A stretch of DNA of 64,000 nt. It comes from Bacillota bacterium (lineage in GTDB: Bacteria; Bacillota; Limnochordia; Limnochordales; ZCTH02-B6). The notes beneath the pieces were generated by a model. The model had not been told where the DNA came from. It searched no databases and saw only the letters and a list, made by a program, of their open reading frames with translations. Location of the stretch: contig JACDOI010000009.1 in assembly GCA_017656145.1 (NCBI GenBank), forward strand, positions 1-64,000. Direction: 5' to 3'. Position numbers and translations under genes: made by a program. Positions 8,610-17,659 of the stretch are shown one piece after another (within the stretch, counting starts at the first letter, position 1; the number at the start of each line of letters is the position of its first letter).

Positions 8610-9608
8610 GTGAGTCAACTGCGGGTCATCGAAGCCGTGGCGGTGGCCGCCAAGCTCGTCCGGGATCACTTGGCCGTCAAAGCCGGCGAGCAAGTGCTCA
8701 TCGTCTGCGATCCGTCGACCGAGATGGATATGGCGTGGGCTCTTGCAGGGGCGGTGAGCGCGGCGGGAGGCGAGTACACCTTGGCGGTCATGCCCGACCG
8801 GGCCCGGGGCCGGGGAACGGAGCTGACCGCGTGCCTGGATGCCGCGCTGGACCGCGCCGACGTGCTCATCGGGCTGACCGCCGCCTCCGGCGCTCCCACC
8901 TATGCCCGATCGGTGGCCGACCGGTTGCAGAACAAGCGGCTGAGGGCGTTGTCCATGGTCATGCGGACGATGGACAACTGGACCCGGGGCGCGGCGTTGG
9001 CCGACTACGAGGAGCTGGACCGGCTGGGACGCTCCCTGGCGGACATGTGGGCCGCGGGCAGCCAGGTGTCCATTTTCTCGCCGTCCGGCACCCGGTTTTC
9101 CGCGGGCGTTACCAAAGAACCCGTGATGGACCAGATCGTCATTGTAGAGTGCGGCATCGCGCGCGAGCCCGGTCGGGAGGCCGCTTTTTCCGATGGGGAA
9201 ATCTCCCAGCGGCCGCTGCCGGGAACGGCATCGGGAACGCTGGTCGTGGACGGGCCGGTGGCGCTTGCGGGGGCGGGGGACGATCCCATCCGCGTGGAAG
9301 TGAAGAACGGCAAAGTCGTGGAAGTAAGCGGCGGCGCCCGGGCCCGCTGGCTCAAGCAAATTTTGGACGAGGTTCCGGGTGCGGACCACGTGGCCGAGAT
9401 AGGTCTTGGGCTCAATCCCGCCGCGCTGCGCAACGGGGATTTCGAGGAGGAAAAGAAAGCGGCCGGCAACGTCCACGTGGCGCTGGGCGACGACGTGTTC
9501 TACGGCGGCACGCACCGCTGCGCGGTCCATTTGGACATGGTGATCCGGAACGCCACCTTTCTGGTGGACGGCCGACCCCTGGCCCGGGAGGGGCGCATTG
9601 TCGCATGA
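8610..9608 (+). CDS. M29 aminopeptidase / NicX-like metalloenzyme
   Basis: 332-residue member of the family holding M29 aminopeptidases (aminopeptidase T type) and the Fe(II) enzyme NicX (2,5-dihydroxypyridine 5,6-dioxygenase). Likely metal ligands are conserved in order: Glu of FSDGEIS, Glu of HVAEIGLG, His of NVHVALG, and His/Asp of VHLDM. The protein is about 70 residues shorter than classical M29 peptidases, nearer to NicX-type members. GTG at 8610 is preferred because GAAGGAG precedes it by about 10 bases; GTG at 8598 lies on that site. The stop overlaps the CoA-transferase ATG by 4 bases. Context (TRAP uptake before, CoA-transferase after) suits small-molecule catabolism better than protein turnover. 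Peptidase or dioxygenase cannot be settled from sequence. Confidence 0.75.
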   Translation: MSQLRVIEAVAVAAKLVRDHLAVKAGEQVLIVCDPSTEMDMAWALAGAVSAAGGEYTLAVMPDRARGRGTELTACLDAALDRADVLIGLTAASGAPTYARSVADRLQNKRLRALSMVMRTMDNWTRGAALADYEELDRLGRSLADMWAAGSQVSIFSPSGTRFSAGVTKEPVMDQIVIVECGIAREPGREAAFSDGEISQRPLPGTASGTLVVDGPVALAGAGDDPIRVEVKNGKVVEVSGGARARWLKQILDEVPGADHVAEIGLGLNPAALRNGDFEEEKKAAGNVHVALGDDVFYGGTHRCAVHLDMVIRNATFLVDGRPLAREGRIVA

Positions 9609-10855
9609 GCGGAGCGAAGACAGGATCAACGGCGGAGTCTTCCGGCGCGCTGGCCGGCATCCGGGTGCTGGATATGTCGCGGGTTTTGGCGGGCCCGTTT
9701 GCCACCCAGATCTTGGCGGACCTGGGGGCTGAAGTGATCAAGGTCGAGGATCCCGCCCGGGGCGACGAAACCCGGGCATGGGGGCCCCCCTTCGCGGGAT
9801 CCGAAAGCGCCTATTTCCTTTCCGTGAATCGGGGGAAGCGCAGCGTAGCGGTGAACTTGAAGACCGAAGCGGGGCGGCAAATCGTCCGGGAGCTCGCGGG
9901 CGTGTCTGATGTGCTCATCGAAAACCTCAAGCCCGGGGACATGGCCCGCTACGGTCTGGACTACGAGACGCTGAGCGTAGAAAACCCGCGGCTTGTGTAC
10001 TGTTCCATCACCGGCTTCGGCCAGTCGGGCCCCATGAGCCGCCTGCCCGGATATGACTTCGCGGTGCAGGCCATGTGCGGCATTATGTCGGTTACGGGCG
10101 CACCCGGCGGCCCGCCCACCAAGGTGGGCGTCGCCTGGGTGGACATTTTGTGCGGGCTCTTCGCGGCGGTGGCCATCCAGGCGGCCTTGCGGGCCCGGGA
10201 GCGATCGGGCCGCGGGCAGTACATCGATCTCTCGCTGTGGGACGCCGGGGTGGCCGCCATGGCCAATTTGGCCCAGGCGTACTTGGTCTCCGGGAAAAAC
10301 CCCCGCCGGTTGGGCAACGCCCACGCCCAGATCGTGCCGTACCAGCTGTTTGACACGGCCGACGGGCACTTGGTGGTCGCTGTGGGCAACGACGCCCAAT
10401 TTGCCCGGTTTTGCCAGTGCCTGGGCCGGCCCGAATGGAGCGCGGATCCCCGGTTTGCCACCAATCCCGCCCGGGTGCGACACCGGGACGAGCTCATCCC
10501 GCTTGTCGCGGGCATCTTGCGCGGCAAGCCTACCGCAAAGTGGCTGGATTTGCTGGCCCGAGCGCAGGTGCCGGCCGCTCCGGTATGGGAGCTTTCGGAC
10601 GTCTTCGAGTCCGACCTTGCAGCCCACCGGGGCATGCGCTGGAGCGTGGAACATCCCGCCGCGGGGACCGTGGACCTTGTGGGCAGTCCTCTGCAGCACA
10701 TGAGCGCGACGCCGGCCCAATCCCAAGGCCCGCCGCCGACCCTCGGGCAGCATACCGAGGAAGTCCTCTGCGGGCTTTTGGGCTACACCCCGGAGCAGGT
10801 CCGGGCCCTGGCCCAGGCCGGGGCGATCGGCATCGGCAAGGAACACGCGGCTTGA
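9605..10855 (+). CDS. class III CoA-transferase (CaiB/BaiF family)
   Basis: 416-residue enzyme that moves CoA between a donor acyl-CoA and a carboxylic acid. Family features are clear: LAGIRVLDMSRVLAGPFATQILADLGAEVIK at the N-terminus (in part), the catalytic-region Asp in GYDFAVQAM, and the SLWDAGVAAM and VPYQLFDTADGHLVVAVGND blocks. ATG at 9605 overlaps the upstream stop. It is the last gene of the RpiR-TRAP operon and probably activates the imported or processed acid. The acid is not identifiable; formyl, succinyl and carnitine-type substrates all occur in the family. Confidence 0.93.
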   Translation: MSGAKTGSTAESSGALAGIRVLDMSRVLAGPFATQILADLGAEVIKVEDPARGDETRAWGPPFAGSESAYFLSVNRGKRSVAVNLKTEAGRQIVRELAGVSDVLIENLKPGDMARYGLDYETLSVENPRLVYCSITGFGQSGPMSRLPGYDFAVQAMCGIMSVTGAPGGPPTKVGVAWVDILCGLFAAVAIQAALRARERSGRGQYIDLSLWDAGVAAMANLAQAYLVSGKNPRRLGNAHAQIVPYQLFDTADGHLVVAVGNDAQFARFCQCLGRPEWSADPRFATNPARVRHRDELIPLVAGILRGKPTAKWLDLLARAQVPAAPVWELSDVFESDLAAHRGMRWSVEHPAAGTVDLVGSPLQHMSATPAQSQGPPPTLGQHTEEVLCGLLGYTPEQVRALAQAGAIGIGKEHAA

Positions 10856-10930
10856 ATCCGGGGACGGAAAAGGAATGAGATCGGGCGCCGGTGCGACGCC
10901 GCAAGCGGGAACGGGTCATGCCGGGACTGT

Positions 10931-12436
10931 TTACACCCCGGGCTGGGCGCGGGGCGCGGCCTCTTGCTCCCGCTCTATGAGCTGGGCCAGAGCCTGGCGC
11001 CGCTCCTCCACGGCTTGCTGCTGTTGCCAGCGGACGGGCGGCGCTGCCCGTTCGCTGCACTCCTCCGGCGCAAGCGGGCACCGCTCGCACGTTTCGTTGA
11101 GCAGCCCTTCGGGGATGTTTGGGTCGTTGGCGAACTTGACGACCCGCAGCAGATCGTCGTCGATGCGCATGCCCAGGATGACGCTGGTTTTCAGATAGGG
11201 CGGCAAGTTGTCCCGGCGGGCAAAACCCAGGCACAAGAACTCCTTTTGGGACTGCAGGAAGCGGGAGCGCTGGATGCCCGGCAGCGCCGTGTCCCGATCG
11301 TGGGGCAGTTCCCGCAACAGCCGAACCGTCAGCCAGCGGCGGCAGTAGTGCTCCCGGAGGTCGAAGCCGGTGGGCAGGGCCAGCTGGCTCATGTTGAGTT
11401 GTTTGTACAGCCGGTAGGCGCCGTTTACCTCGTTGAACCGCAAGAAGTGTACTTTGAGGCCGAACGCCCGCGGGACCAGCTCGCTGAACCGGTACAGGAG
11501 CGTCTCGGGCGTGACGTCGTAATCGTCCAGCATGCGGGCGAGCCGCTGGGGTTGCCAGGTCGGAAGCTCGAACAGCGCGCGGAGATCTTGTACGACCAAG
11601 CGTTCCGGCATGAGCAGGGCGCCGGCGAAGTAGGCGGCCTTAAAGTCGTTGAGCACTTGGGTGAACGAGTCGGCCCGATCGGGCGAGTTGGTCAGCGCCC
11701 GCTCTTCCAGTCCCAGCACCCGGTAGCCGATCTCCCGGGCGAGGACGAACTTCCTCTGGGGCCCAAGCAGCGCCCGGTTCAGCAAAAGCTGGGGCCGGCG
11801 GCCGGGCAAGTAGACGGCCCGGTACGCGGCCAAGCTCGGGTACTGATCCGCCGGGATCGAGCCGATACGGTAGCCAAACCGCTCGTTCAGGATGCGCAAC
11901 AGCGCCTCCTCGACCCTCGGCACCTGCTCGCCCAGGCCCGCTCCGGCCGCGAATTCCCGGGCCTGTTGCTCCAAGTCCGGGAAGTAGTTTTGGTGGAACT
12001 CTTGGTATGAGCGGAGCGCGGCCAGGTAGAAATGCTCTTCGCGGATCGCATAGCCCCTTGCGATGTCTTGGAGCGCCTTGACGAGCGCGCTCATCTCCGC
12101 CGGTGAGCGGGTCAGCACCTCGACGATGGTGCTCGGATCGACGCCGAACAGCTCCAGCGGGAAGTCCTGCAACAGTTGCGAGGTCAGCGGCGTTTCCAGA
12201 AACGACAAGGGCGGTTCCAGCCTCAGCGAAACCAGCTGATCGTACTCGTAGCCCAGCGCCTCGGCCAGGCGCATGATTTTGTCCGCCTTGGGGTACTTGC
12301 GACCCTTTTCGATCTCGGTGACGTAGGAAGCCGACATGCCGGCTCGCTCGGCCAGCTCGGTCACGGACATTCCTTTGCTCAGGCGGGCTTGGCGCAGCTT
12401 GAGGCCGAAGATGATGTGAATCGGATTGAGCGGCAT
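10931..12436 (-). CDS. XRE/ScfR-type short-chain fatty acid regulator (RamB-like)
   Basis: 501-residue transcription factor. Residues about 10-66 form an XRE helix-turn-helix (LRQARLSKGMSVTELAERAG, SASYVTEIEKGRK). The middle is a divergent IrrE/ImmA-like region and the C-terminus carries a DUF2083-type cysteine cluster (CERCPLAPEEC). This architecture matches RamB/MlcR-like regulators that respond to acyl-CoA or short-chain fatty acid metabolism. ATG at 12436 follows GAGGAGGG with good spacing. It is convergent with the CoA-transferase operon and divergent from the KorA-like gene, so either could be its target. The Cys cluster may bind metal, which is inference. Confidence 0.85.
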   Translation of the reverse strand: MPLNPIHIIFGLKLRQARLSKGMSVTELAERAGMSASYVTEIEKGRKYPKADKIMRLAEALGYEYDQLVSLRLEPPLSFLETPLTSQLLQDFPLELFGVDPSTIVEVLTRSPAEMSALVKALQDIARGYAIREEHFYLAALRSYQEFHQNYFPDLEQQAREFAAGAGLGEQVPRVEEALLRILNERFGYRIGSIPADQYPSLAAYRAVYLPGRRPQLLLNRALLGPQRKFVLAREIGYRVLGLEERALTNSPDRADSFTQVLNDFKAAYFAGALLMPERLVVQDLRALFELPTWQPQRLARMLDDYDVTPETLLYRFSELVPRAFGLKVHFLRFNEVNGAYRLYKQLNMSQLALPTGFDLREHYCRRWLTVRLLRELPHDRDTALPGIQRSRFLQSQKEFLCLGFARRDNLPPYLKTSVILGMRIDDDLLRVVKFANDPNIPEGLLNETCERCPLAPEECSERAAPPVRWQQQQAVEERRQALAQLIEREQEAAPRAQPGV

Positions 12437-12516
12437 GCGAGCCCTCCTCGGCGCCTGCCTTCCGACCTCCTGTTTATCACAACCGCTCCGGAACGTCAAC
12501 TGAACGTGCGCGGCCA

Positions 12517-12558
12517 GCGAATTTTCGCTTGACATGAGAATTCGCCCCCGCGTATACT
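12517..12558 (+). promoter_or_regulatory. strong sigma-70-type promoter with adjacent inverted repeat
   Basis: TTGACA at 12529-12534 and TATACT at 12553-12558 are separated by 18 bases, an almost consensus vegetative promoter reading into the KorA-like gene. The inverted repeat GCGAA-TT-TTCGC (12517-12528) abuts the -35 box and is a candidate operator, perhaps for the divergent XRE-type regulator whose start is 80 bases away. Confidence 0.75.
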
Positions 12559-12607
12559 GGGAACCAATACAGGCAGACCGTTCCAGGCCGTGGCGGGGTG
12601 ACGGCAG

Positions 12608-14458
12608 ATGCCGCTTCATCGGGTGCATCAGGCGGAAAACGTCCGGGCGGGACGTTCGGGCGGCCTTGCCGGGGTGGACGTAGTCTTAGAGATCCTCGGG
12701 GAGGGAGCGGCCGGCGAGGCCGGCGTCGCGGAGTTGCTGGCCCAAGCCTCGGCCCGCATGGGCGACAGCGTTTGGTTGGGCGCGGTGACCGCCGCCGACG
12801 GCCCCGCATGCCGGTTGAGGATCAGTTCCGGGCCGGTGCACTGCAGCGGAGACCGGGCCCACCTCGCGGTCGTCTTCGACCCGCGTCTTTTGCCGGGACG
12901 CCTCGCTAGGGGCGCCCTCGCGCCGGGAAGCTGCGTGCTGGTCGACGGGGGCGGGTCTTGGCGTTCCTGGCGGGCCGGTGAGACCGGCTTTGCCGTCCGG
13001 ATCCAGGCGGTGCCTTTTGGGGCTCTGGCCTCCCGGATTCCGGCGTTCCCCCGCGGCGAGCGCATGGTGGCGCTGGGTGTGCTCGCGTGGATGCTCAAGC
13101 GGGATCCGGATCTCTTGCGCCATCTTGTGACCAACCGCCTAGCGGCCCGCGGCCGGCGGGCGGTCAGCGCCGCCCTGCGCCTGTTTGAGCTGGGATGGCG
13201 GGAGGCTCCCCACCTGGTACCGGGCCCGCTGCCGATCGGGGGAGGCGCCCGCCCCCCGGTTCGGTGGATGCGGGCCGCGCGGGGCTGGGACGTCCTGGAC
13301 GGCCTCCGGGCGGTAGCTCTTGGAGCTCTCAGTGCGGGCATGACCCGGTGCACGGTGGAGACCGACCATCCCCAGGCTGCGCGCGTGGCCCGGGCGTTTG
13401 CGGCGCTCGGCGGGCGCGTCTTGGGCGGAGGCGGTTCGTCGCTCAAGCATTGCGAGCCGAAAGCCGGCTTTCCGGCTCCCCGGTGGACGCTGTCGGCCGC
13501 CGGTTGGGGTGTAGGGGATCCCGCGGGGCCCGGCGTTCTCCCCAGGCATCCGGGGTCTGACCCCCGGGTTAAGGTGTACATCGACCGCCTCGCGAGCAGT
13601 GACGGCGAGCCGAGTCCGTTCGCCGTCCACCCGCTGTCCTTAAGTGCCGGTTGCCCCGGAGGACCCCGGCCCGTACTCCTTTCTCCCGCTAGCATAGAAG
13701 AGTGCTTCGGCTTTATGCATCTGGCCCGCCGCATCGTCCAGGTGCACCGACGAGACTGCGCGCTGCTGGTCGACGGGGCGTTATTGGACGCGGCGGAAAG
13801 CTCTGTCCGGTCTCAAGGCCGCCCGGACCCGGTTTGGACGGATTGGCTGGATCGCGAGGCGGTCAGCGGCCCAGAGCTTGAGGCGGCCGGGTGGGGCCCC
13901 GGGACTCCCGGCGGCAATGCCGCGGCGGGCCAAGGCAGTCTCGCCTGTGACGCGTTTTCGGCGGGCCGATCCGGGCGCGGGGAAGAAGCGGTTCTCGCCG
14001 CCCTCGGCGTGGTCCAGGCTCCCATCGAATCGTTTTTGCGGCTGCCGGAGCCTGTCGGCGGGAGCGAAGGGGACGTGCTTCTTTTGGGCTGGGGCATGAC
14101 CCGCGGGCCGGTGGAGGAGGCGGTGCTCCGCCTGAGGGAGCGGGGAATGCGGGTGTCGGCGCTTCATCTGCGCGTCATTCATCCGTGGCCGCCGGGCTTG
14201 GGCCGGCTTTTGGCCGGGTTTCGCCGGGTCGTGGCGCTGGACGTAGCTGTCGATGGCGCCGGGGCCACCCGTCGCTCGCGGCACTTGCTGCACCTAGCGC
14301 AGGCGGCCGTCGTCACCGAGCCGGCCGGCCGCCTGCGCCGGCCTCAGCTTGCAGCCCACGTGTTCAACGGTACGGAGCCGTTGAGCCCCGCCGCGGTGGA
14401 GGCCTTCGCGGCCGCCGCCGTCCGGGAGGTCTTCGGCTATAGCTCGGTGATCCGGTAG
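12608..14458 (+). CDS. orphan, diverged 2-oxoacid:ferredoxin oxidoreductase alpha-like protein (KorA-like)
   Basis: 616-residue protein with the layout of gamma-alpha fused KorA subunits. An N-terminal gamma-like Rossmann domain (about 20-190, with LGVLAWMLKRDPDLL and AALRLFELGWREA) is followed by an alpha-like segment (DGLRAVALGALSAGMTRCTVETDHPQ), a middle ECFGFMHLARRIVQVH stretch, and a domain II-like end (GWGMTRGPVEEAVLRLRERG, LHLRVIHPWPPGL). The YPITPSS motif expected after the alpha start is replaced by TRCTVETDHPQ. No beta subunit (KorB, which holds TPP and a cluster) is adjacent, so it may be inactive or work with a distant partner. ATG at 12608 follows GGGGTGA. Similarity is judged by eye from recalled family patterns. 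Confidence 0.55.
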   Translation: MPLHRVHQAENVRAGRSGGLAGVDVVLEILGEGAAGEAGVAELLAQASARMGDSVWLGAVTAADGPACRLRISSGPVHCSGDRAHLAVVFDPRLLPGRLARGALAPGSCVLVDGGGSWRSWRAGETGFAVRIQAVPFGALASRIPAFPRGERMVALGVLAWMLKRDPDLLRHLVTNRLAARGRRAVSAALRLFELGWREAPHLVPGPLPIGGGARPPVRWMRAARGWDVLDGLRAVALGALSAGMTRCTVETDHPQAARVARAFAALGGRVLGGGGSSLKHCEPKAGFPAPRWTLSAAGWGVGDPAGPGVLPRHPGSDPRVKVYIDRLASSDGEPSPFAVHPLSLSAGCPGGPRPVLLSPASIEECFGFMHLARRIVQVHRRDCALLVDGALLDAAESSVRSQGRPDPVWTDWLDREAVSGPELEAAGWGPGTPGGNAAAGQGSLACDAFSAGRSGRGEEAVLAALGVVQAPIESFLRLPEPVGGSEGDVLLLGWGMTRGPVEEAVLRLRERGMRVSALHLRVIHPWPPGLGRLLAGFRRVVALDVAVDGAGATRRSRHLLHLAQAAVVTEPAGRLRRPQLAAHVFNGTEPLSPAAVEAFAAAAVREVFGYSSVIR

Positions 14459-15708
14459 ACTACCGTCACTTGCGCCCGCACCGTGAGCTCGTCGGGCGGG
14501 AACACGGGAGCAGCCTCGCCCGCGGCTTGCGCGGTCCTCATCGAAATCGGCACCGGCTGGGTGCCGGTTTGACCTGCCTGCTGGACTTCGACGATGCCCG
14601 CGATGCGCTGCCCCAGGGCTCCCGCCAAAACTTCCGCCCGCCACTGGGCGTCCTCGGCCGCCCGGCGCATGGCTTCGGCCAGCACCTCCCGGGACTCCTT
14701 GATGCCGTAGCGGATCTCGTTCACCTCGGGCACGCCAGCATCCACCAGCGCCTGGATGAGCTCGCCCAGCCGGGGCAGGTCGTCCAAGTCCACCTCCAGC
14801 CGGGTCCGAGCCTCATAACCGATGAGCTGTGGCGTTCCGTCGTTATAGTTCCAGCGAGGATTCAGGGAGAAGTCTCGGGTGCGAACCGCGCCTTCAGGCA
14901 ATCCGAAGGCTTGCAGCGCGTCCAACACCCGGTTCAATTGGAGGTTCATGTCCGCCTGGGCCGCGGGCGCCTCGTCGGCCCGGCCCACAACGGCCAGCCC
15001 GACCGTGGCCCGATCGGGCGCAACGGCAACTTCCCCGGTGCCGGTTACCCGCAGCTCGCCGGGGACCGGCTGTTGGGCCGCGGCTGGGGTCGGTCCCGAC
15101 GGCGCCGGCTGAGGCGTTCCCCTGCCCGGGGATTCGGACGCGGCGCCCGGGCCGGTGGGCGGAGCCGCGACGTGGCGTTCGGCAAGCAACCGGCCGCGAC
15201 CGTCCACGAACCGGACCGTAAAGGGCGGCTGAGGCAAGCGGGCCCGGTCGACGGCGACCAAATCCAGCGGGTATGTGACGGCCATGGTGACGAACTCGCC
15301 CGGGGCAGGACTTCGCCGCTCAACGACGGCGGTGACCACCGAGCCGTACAGCCCCGCGTCGACCCGCACCTGGCGGATGCGGATGCCGTAACCGCCCGTG
15401 GGGGCTTCGCCCAAGTACGCGACGAAGACGGCCTGGGCGCCCTCCAGCCAACCGGCAAGTCGCGGGCCGTGGTTTGCCCATGCCGGCGCCGGGATGGCCA
15501 GCCGCACCAGTTCGAGGTCGGCCGCGTCCATCACCAGCGCCAAGTATTGGTCGGGCAACGGCGCCTCAAGCCGCCACGTCCACGACGGCGCCGGCTCCCC
15601 CTGGTAGACGACGTGGCCGGAGGCCCGGCCGACGATGACGGCCGCCAGGCCGGCCGCGGCCGCCAGCACCAGGGCAAGCAGCCATCGAACGTTCGCTCTT
15701 CGCCTCAT
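14437..15708 (-). CDS. secreted PrcB-like plus SIMPL (DUF541) domain protein
   Basis: 423-residue exported or membrane-anchored protein. Residues about 8-28 are a hydrophobic signal or anchor. A PrcB C-terminal-like domain follows (GGYGIRIRQVRV, SPAPGEFVTMAVTYPLDLVAV), then a Pro/Ala-rich linker, then a SIMPL domain (GELRVTGTGEVAVAPDRATV through QVTVVYRITEL). SIMPL domains form periplasmic or cell-surface oligomers of unclear function; PrcB-type domains occur in surface protease complexes. ATG at 15708 has only a weak ribosome site (GAAGGGTGGG). The 3' end overlaps the convergent KorA-like gene by 22 bases. Confidence 0.8.
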   Translation of the reverse strand: MRRRANVRWLLALVLAAAAGLAAVIVGRASGHVVYQGEPAPSWTWRLEAPLPDQYLALVMDAADLELVRLAIPAPAWANHGPRLAGWLEGAQAVFVAYLGEAPTGGYGIRIRQVRVDAGLYGSVVTAVVERRSPAPGEFVTMAVTYPLDLVAVDRARLPQPPFTVRFVDGRGRLLAERHVAAPPTGPGAASESPGRGTPQPAPSGPTPAAAQQPVPGELRVTGTGEVAVAPDRATVGLAVVGRADEAPAAQADMNLQLNRVLDALQAFGLPEGAVRTRDFSLNPRWNYNDGTPQLIGYEARTRLEVDLDDLPRLGELIQALVDAGVPEVNEIRYGIKESREVLAEAMRRAAEDAQWRAEVLAGALGQRIAGIVEVQQAGQTGTQPVPISMRTAQAAGEAAPVFPPDELTVRAQVTVVYRITEL

Positions 15709-15924
15709 GCTTCGGTCCCACCCTTCGGTTGGTCCGGATGCCCGGCAGTAGGTTGCGCGGAATTCCAAAAGCCGGTTGCGGCCAACTTCGACCCCGCGGG
15801 TCCCGCTTCCTGGCAGATGGAGAACCGGGAACGGATGCCACCGCGCGGCGCTCATGGGCGACGGGCGCCTGGGGATCGACGGGCGCATTCGTTGCGGCCC
15901 GGATCGCACCGGCTTCCGGGCCCG

Positions 15925-16836
15925 TCAGCCGAAGAGGGCGAGCTGCACCGGCGCCGGCGGGGGAGCCGGCCCGGCGGATCGCTTGCGGACAGGCCGGGGG
16001 AAACCGTAGCGGGCTTTGATGCGGGCCACCTCGTCCAGTATTCGCTCCTGGTAGCTCCAAGGCGCGTATGCGGCCGGGTATAGCCGCTCATAGAGAGGAA
16101 GCAAGCCCGGGACTTCGTCCGCCAGAAACTCGCGGTACACGTCCTTGACGCTGCCTTGCAGGCGCAGCACGGCCGCGTGAACGAACGCCGCGCCGTGCTC
16201 CGCAGCGGCCCGGATGACCGCTTCCAAAGACCGCCGGTCGTCGGTGATGCCCGGGAGCACCGGAGCCAGGAGAACCCCGGCCCGCACGCCGGCTTCCGCC
16301 AGCCGCCGCATGACCTCAAGCCGCCGTTTCGGCGGCGGGGTGTCGGGTTCCAGACGCCGGGCAAGAGATGGATCGACCGTCGTCACGCTGAACGACACGG
16401 ACACGCCGGGACCGCGGGAAAGGCGCTCGAGGACGTCGAGGTCCCGCAAGATCATGGAGTTTTTGGTGACGATGGAGCAGGGGGTTTCGTAGTCGGCCAG
16501 CGCCTCGAGGATGCCCCGGGTGAGCCGGTACCGGCCTTCCGCGGGCTGATACGGATCGACCGCGGTGCCGATGGCGACCTCATCCCGGCGCCAGCTGCGG
16601 CGGGAAAGCTCCCGGCGGAGCACTTCCACGGCGTTGACCTTGACGAAGACGATCTGCTCAAAATCCTCACCCGGGCCGAGCTCGAGGTACTCGTGATAGC
16701 GGCGGGCGTAGCAGTAGACGCACGCGTGGGCGCATCCGCGGTACGGGTTGATGGACCACCCGAACGACATGCCGGGGGCGTTTACCCGGTTGAGCAGCGA
16801 TTTGCAGCGAATTTCGACCAGCTTCGGGCCCGCCAA
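15925..16836 (-). CDS. SPL/Rv2578c-family radical SAM protein
   Basis: Radical SAM enzyme of the spore-photoproduct-lyase-like family, cytoplasmic, substrate unknown. The cluster-binding motif C-x3-C-x2-C is in NPYRGCAHACVYCYAR, followed by RYHEYLEL. GTAVDPYQPAEGRYRLTRGIL and the SVTTVDPSLARRLEP segment are typical of this family. The start is uncertain. TTG at 16836 is chosen because CCGGAG lies 8 bases upstream and close relatives begin only a few residues before the IRCKSLLNRV motif. A possible promoter (TTGCGG/TACAAT) lies across the more upstream ATG at 16890. It follows the esterase gene by 100 bases. Confidence 0.85.
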   Translation of the reverse strand: MAGPKLVEIRCKSLLNRVNAPGMSFGWSINPYRGCAHACVYCYARRYHEYLELGPGEDFEQIVFVKVNAVEVLRRELSRRSWRRDEVAIGTAVDPYQPAEGRYRLTRGILEALADYETPCSIVTKNSMILRDLDVLERLSRGPGVSVSFSVTTVDPSLARRLEPDTPPPKRRLEVMRRLAEAGVRAGVLLAPVLPGITDDRRSLEAVIRAAAEHGAAFVHAAVLRLQGSVKDVYREFLADEVPGLLPLYERLYPAAYAPWSYQERILDEVARIKARYGFPRPVRKRSAGPAPPPAPVQLALFG

Positions 16837-16936
16837 GCCCACCACTCCGGGACCGCATGTATGTTCGGTGTAATGATTGTACCACGGCATCACCCGGAGC
16901 CGCAACCGAACGCGGCGGGACAAAAACTGGAAGTTT

Positions 16937-17611
16937 TCAGGTCGCGCCCATCCCGGGACCGCCGGCCGCTTGGGCCCGCTCCTTGAGCCACTCCGATACG
17001 GTTCGAAGACAGTCGGGATTCACCTGGTGAGCCATCGGGAATTCCTCGTAGCGCACTCGGGCGTTCCTGTCCCGCAAGGTTTCGGCCGCCTCCCGGCCCC
17101 ACTCGACAGGCAGGATGTCGTCGTACGTGCCGTGGGTGACCAGCACCGGCAAGCCCCGGAGGTCGCGGTGGGGCGCTTCCCACCCGTCGGGCCGGGGGAA
17201 GTAGCCGCTCAAGGCGGCTACGCCGCCGATGGAGCCGGGAACGGTCAACGCCGCGGCCAGGGACATGACCGCTCCTTGGCTGAACCCAAGCAGCACGAGC
17301 GCTTCCGGTCGCAAGGCATACCGGCCCTTCACGTCTTCCACCAGAGCCGCCAGGAGATCAAGGCTTTGCCGGAAGCTGGCCGGTTCTGGTTGGCCGGTCT
17401 CGGCAAAGTGGTACCATGCGTACCCGGTAGTCCATCCAAGGGGCAGCGTCAGGGGCCCGCGGGGCGCGATGACCCGCACCGGCAGGCCCAACGACCGGCC
17501 CAGGCCCAGAAGGTCCTCCTCGTTGCTGCCGCGCCCGTGGACGGCGATGACCGTTAGCGCGGGCGATGCGTCCGGCGGTTCCCACGCAGCGACGTGGAGC
17601 GGGTTTGCCAC
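16937..17611 (-). CDS. alpha/beta-hydrolase carboxylesterase (phospholipase/carboxylesterase family)
   Basis: 224-residue cytoplasmic serine hydrolase of the YtpA/EstB-like carboxylesterase family. The oxyanion region HGRGSNEEDLL, nucleophile motif GFSQG, Asp in HGTYDDILP and His near PMAHQVN form a full catalytic set. Length matches the family (200-230). GTG at 17611 follows GGGAGG by 10 bases. It is 48 bases downstream of the UPF0302-like gene on the same strand. The natural substrate is unknown; short-chain esters are usual. Confidence 0.9.
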   Translation of the reverse strand: MANPLHVAAWEPPDASPALTVIAVHGRGSNEEDLLGLGRSLGLPVRVIAPRGPLTLPLGWTTGYAWYHFAETGQPEPASFRQSLDLLAALVEDVKGRYALRPEALVLLGFSQGAVMSLAAALTVPGSIGGVAALSGYFPRPDGWEAPHRDLRGLPVLVTHGTYDDILPVEWGREAAETLRDRNARVRYEEFPMAHQVNPDCLRTVSEWLKERAQAAGGPGMGAT

Positions 17612-17659
17612 CTCGACGATGCCTCCCCGGCGGCCGGGCGCCTGTCGTATCCCGGCCCG

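Noticed and set aside
8735-9604. Long upstream extension of the CoA-transferase frame
   Set aside because: The extension is the shifted frame of the M29/NicX-like gene. The family N-terminus begins at 9605.
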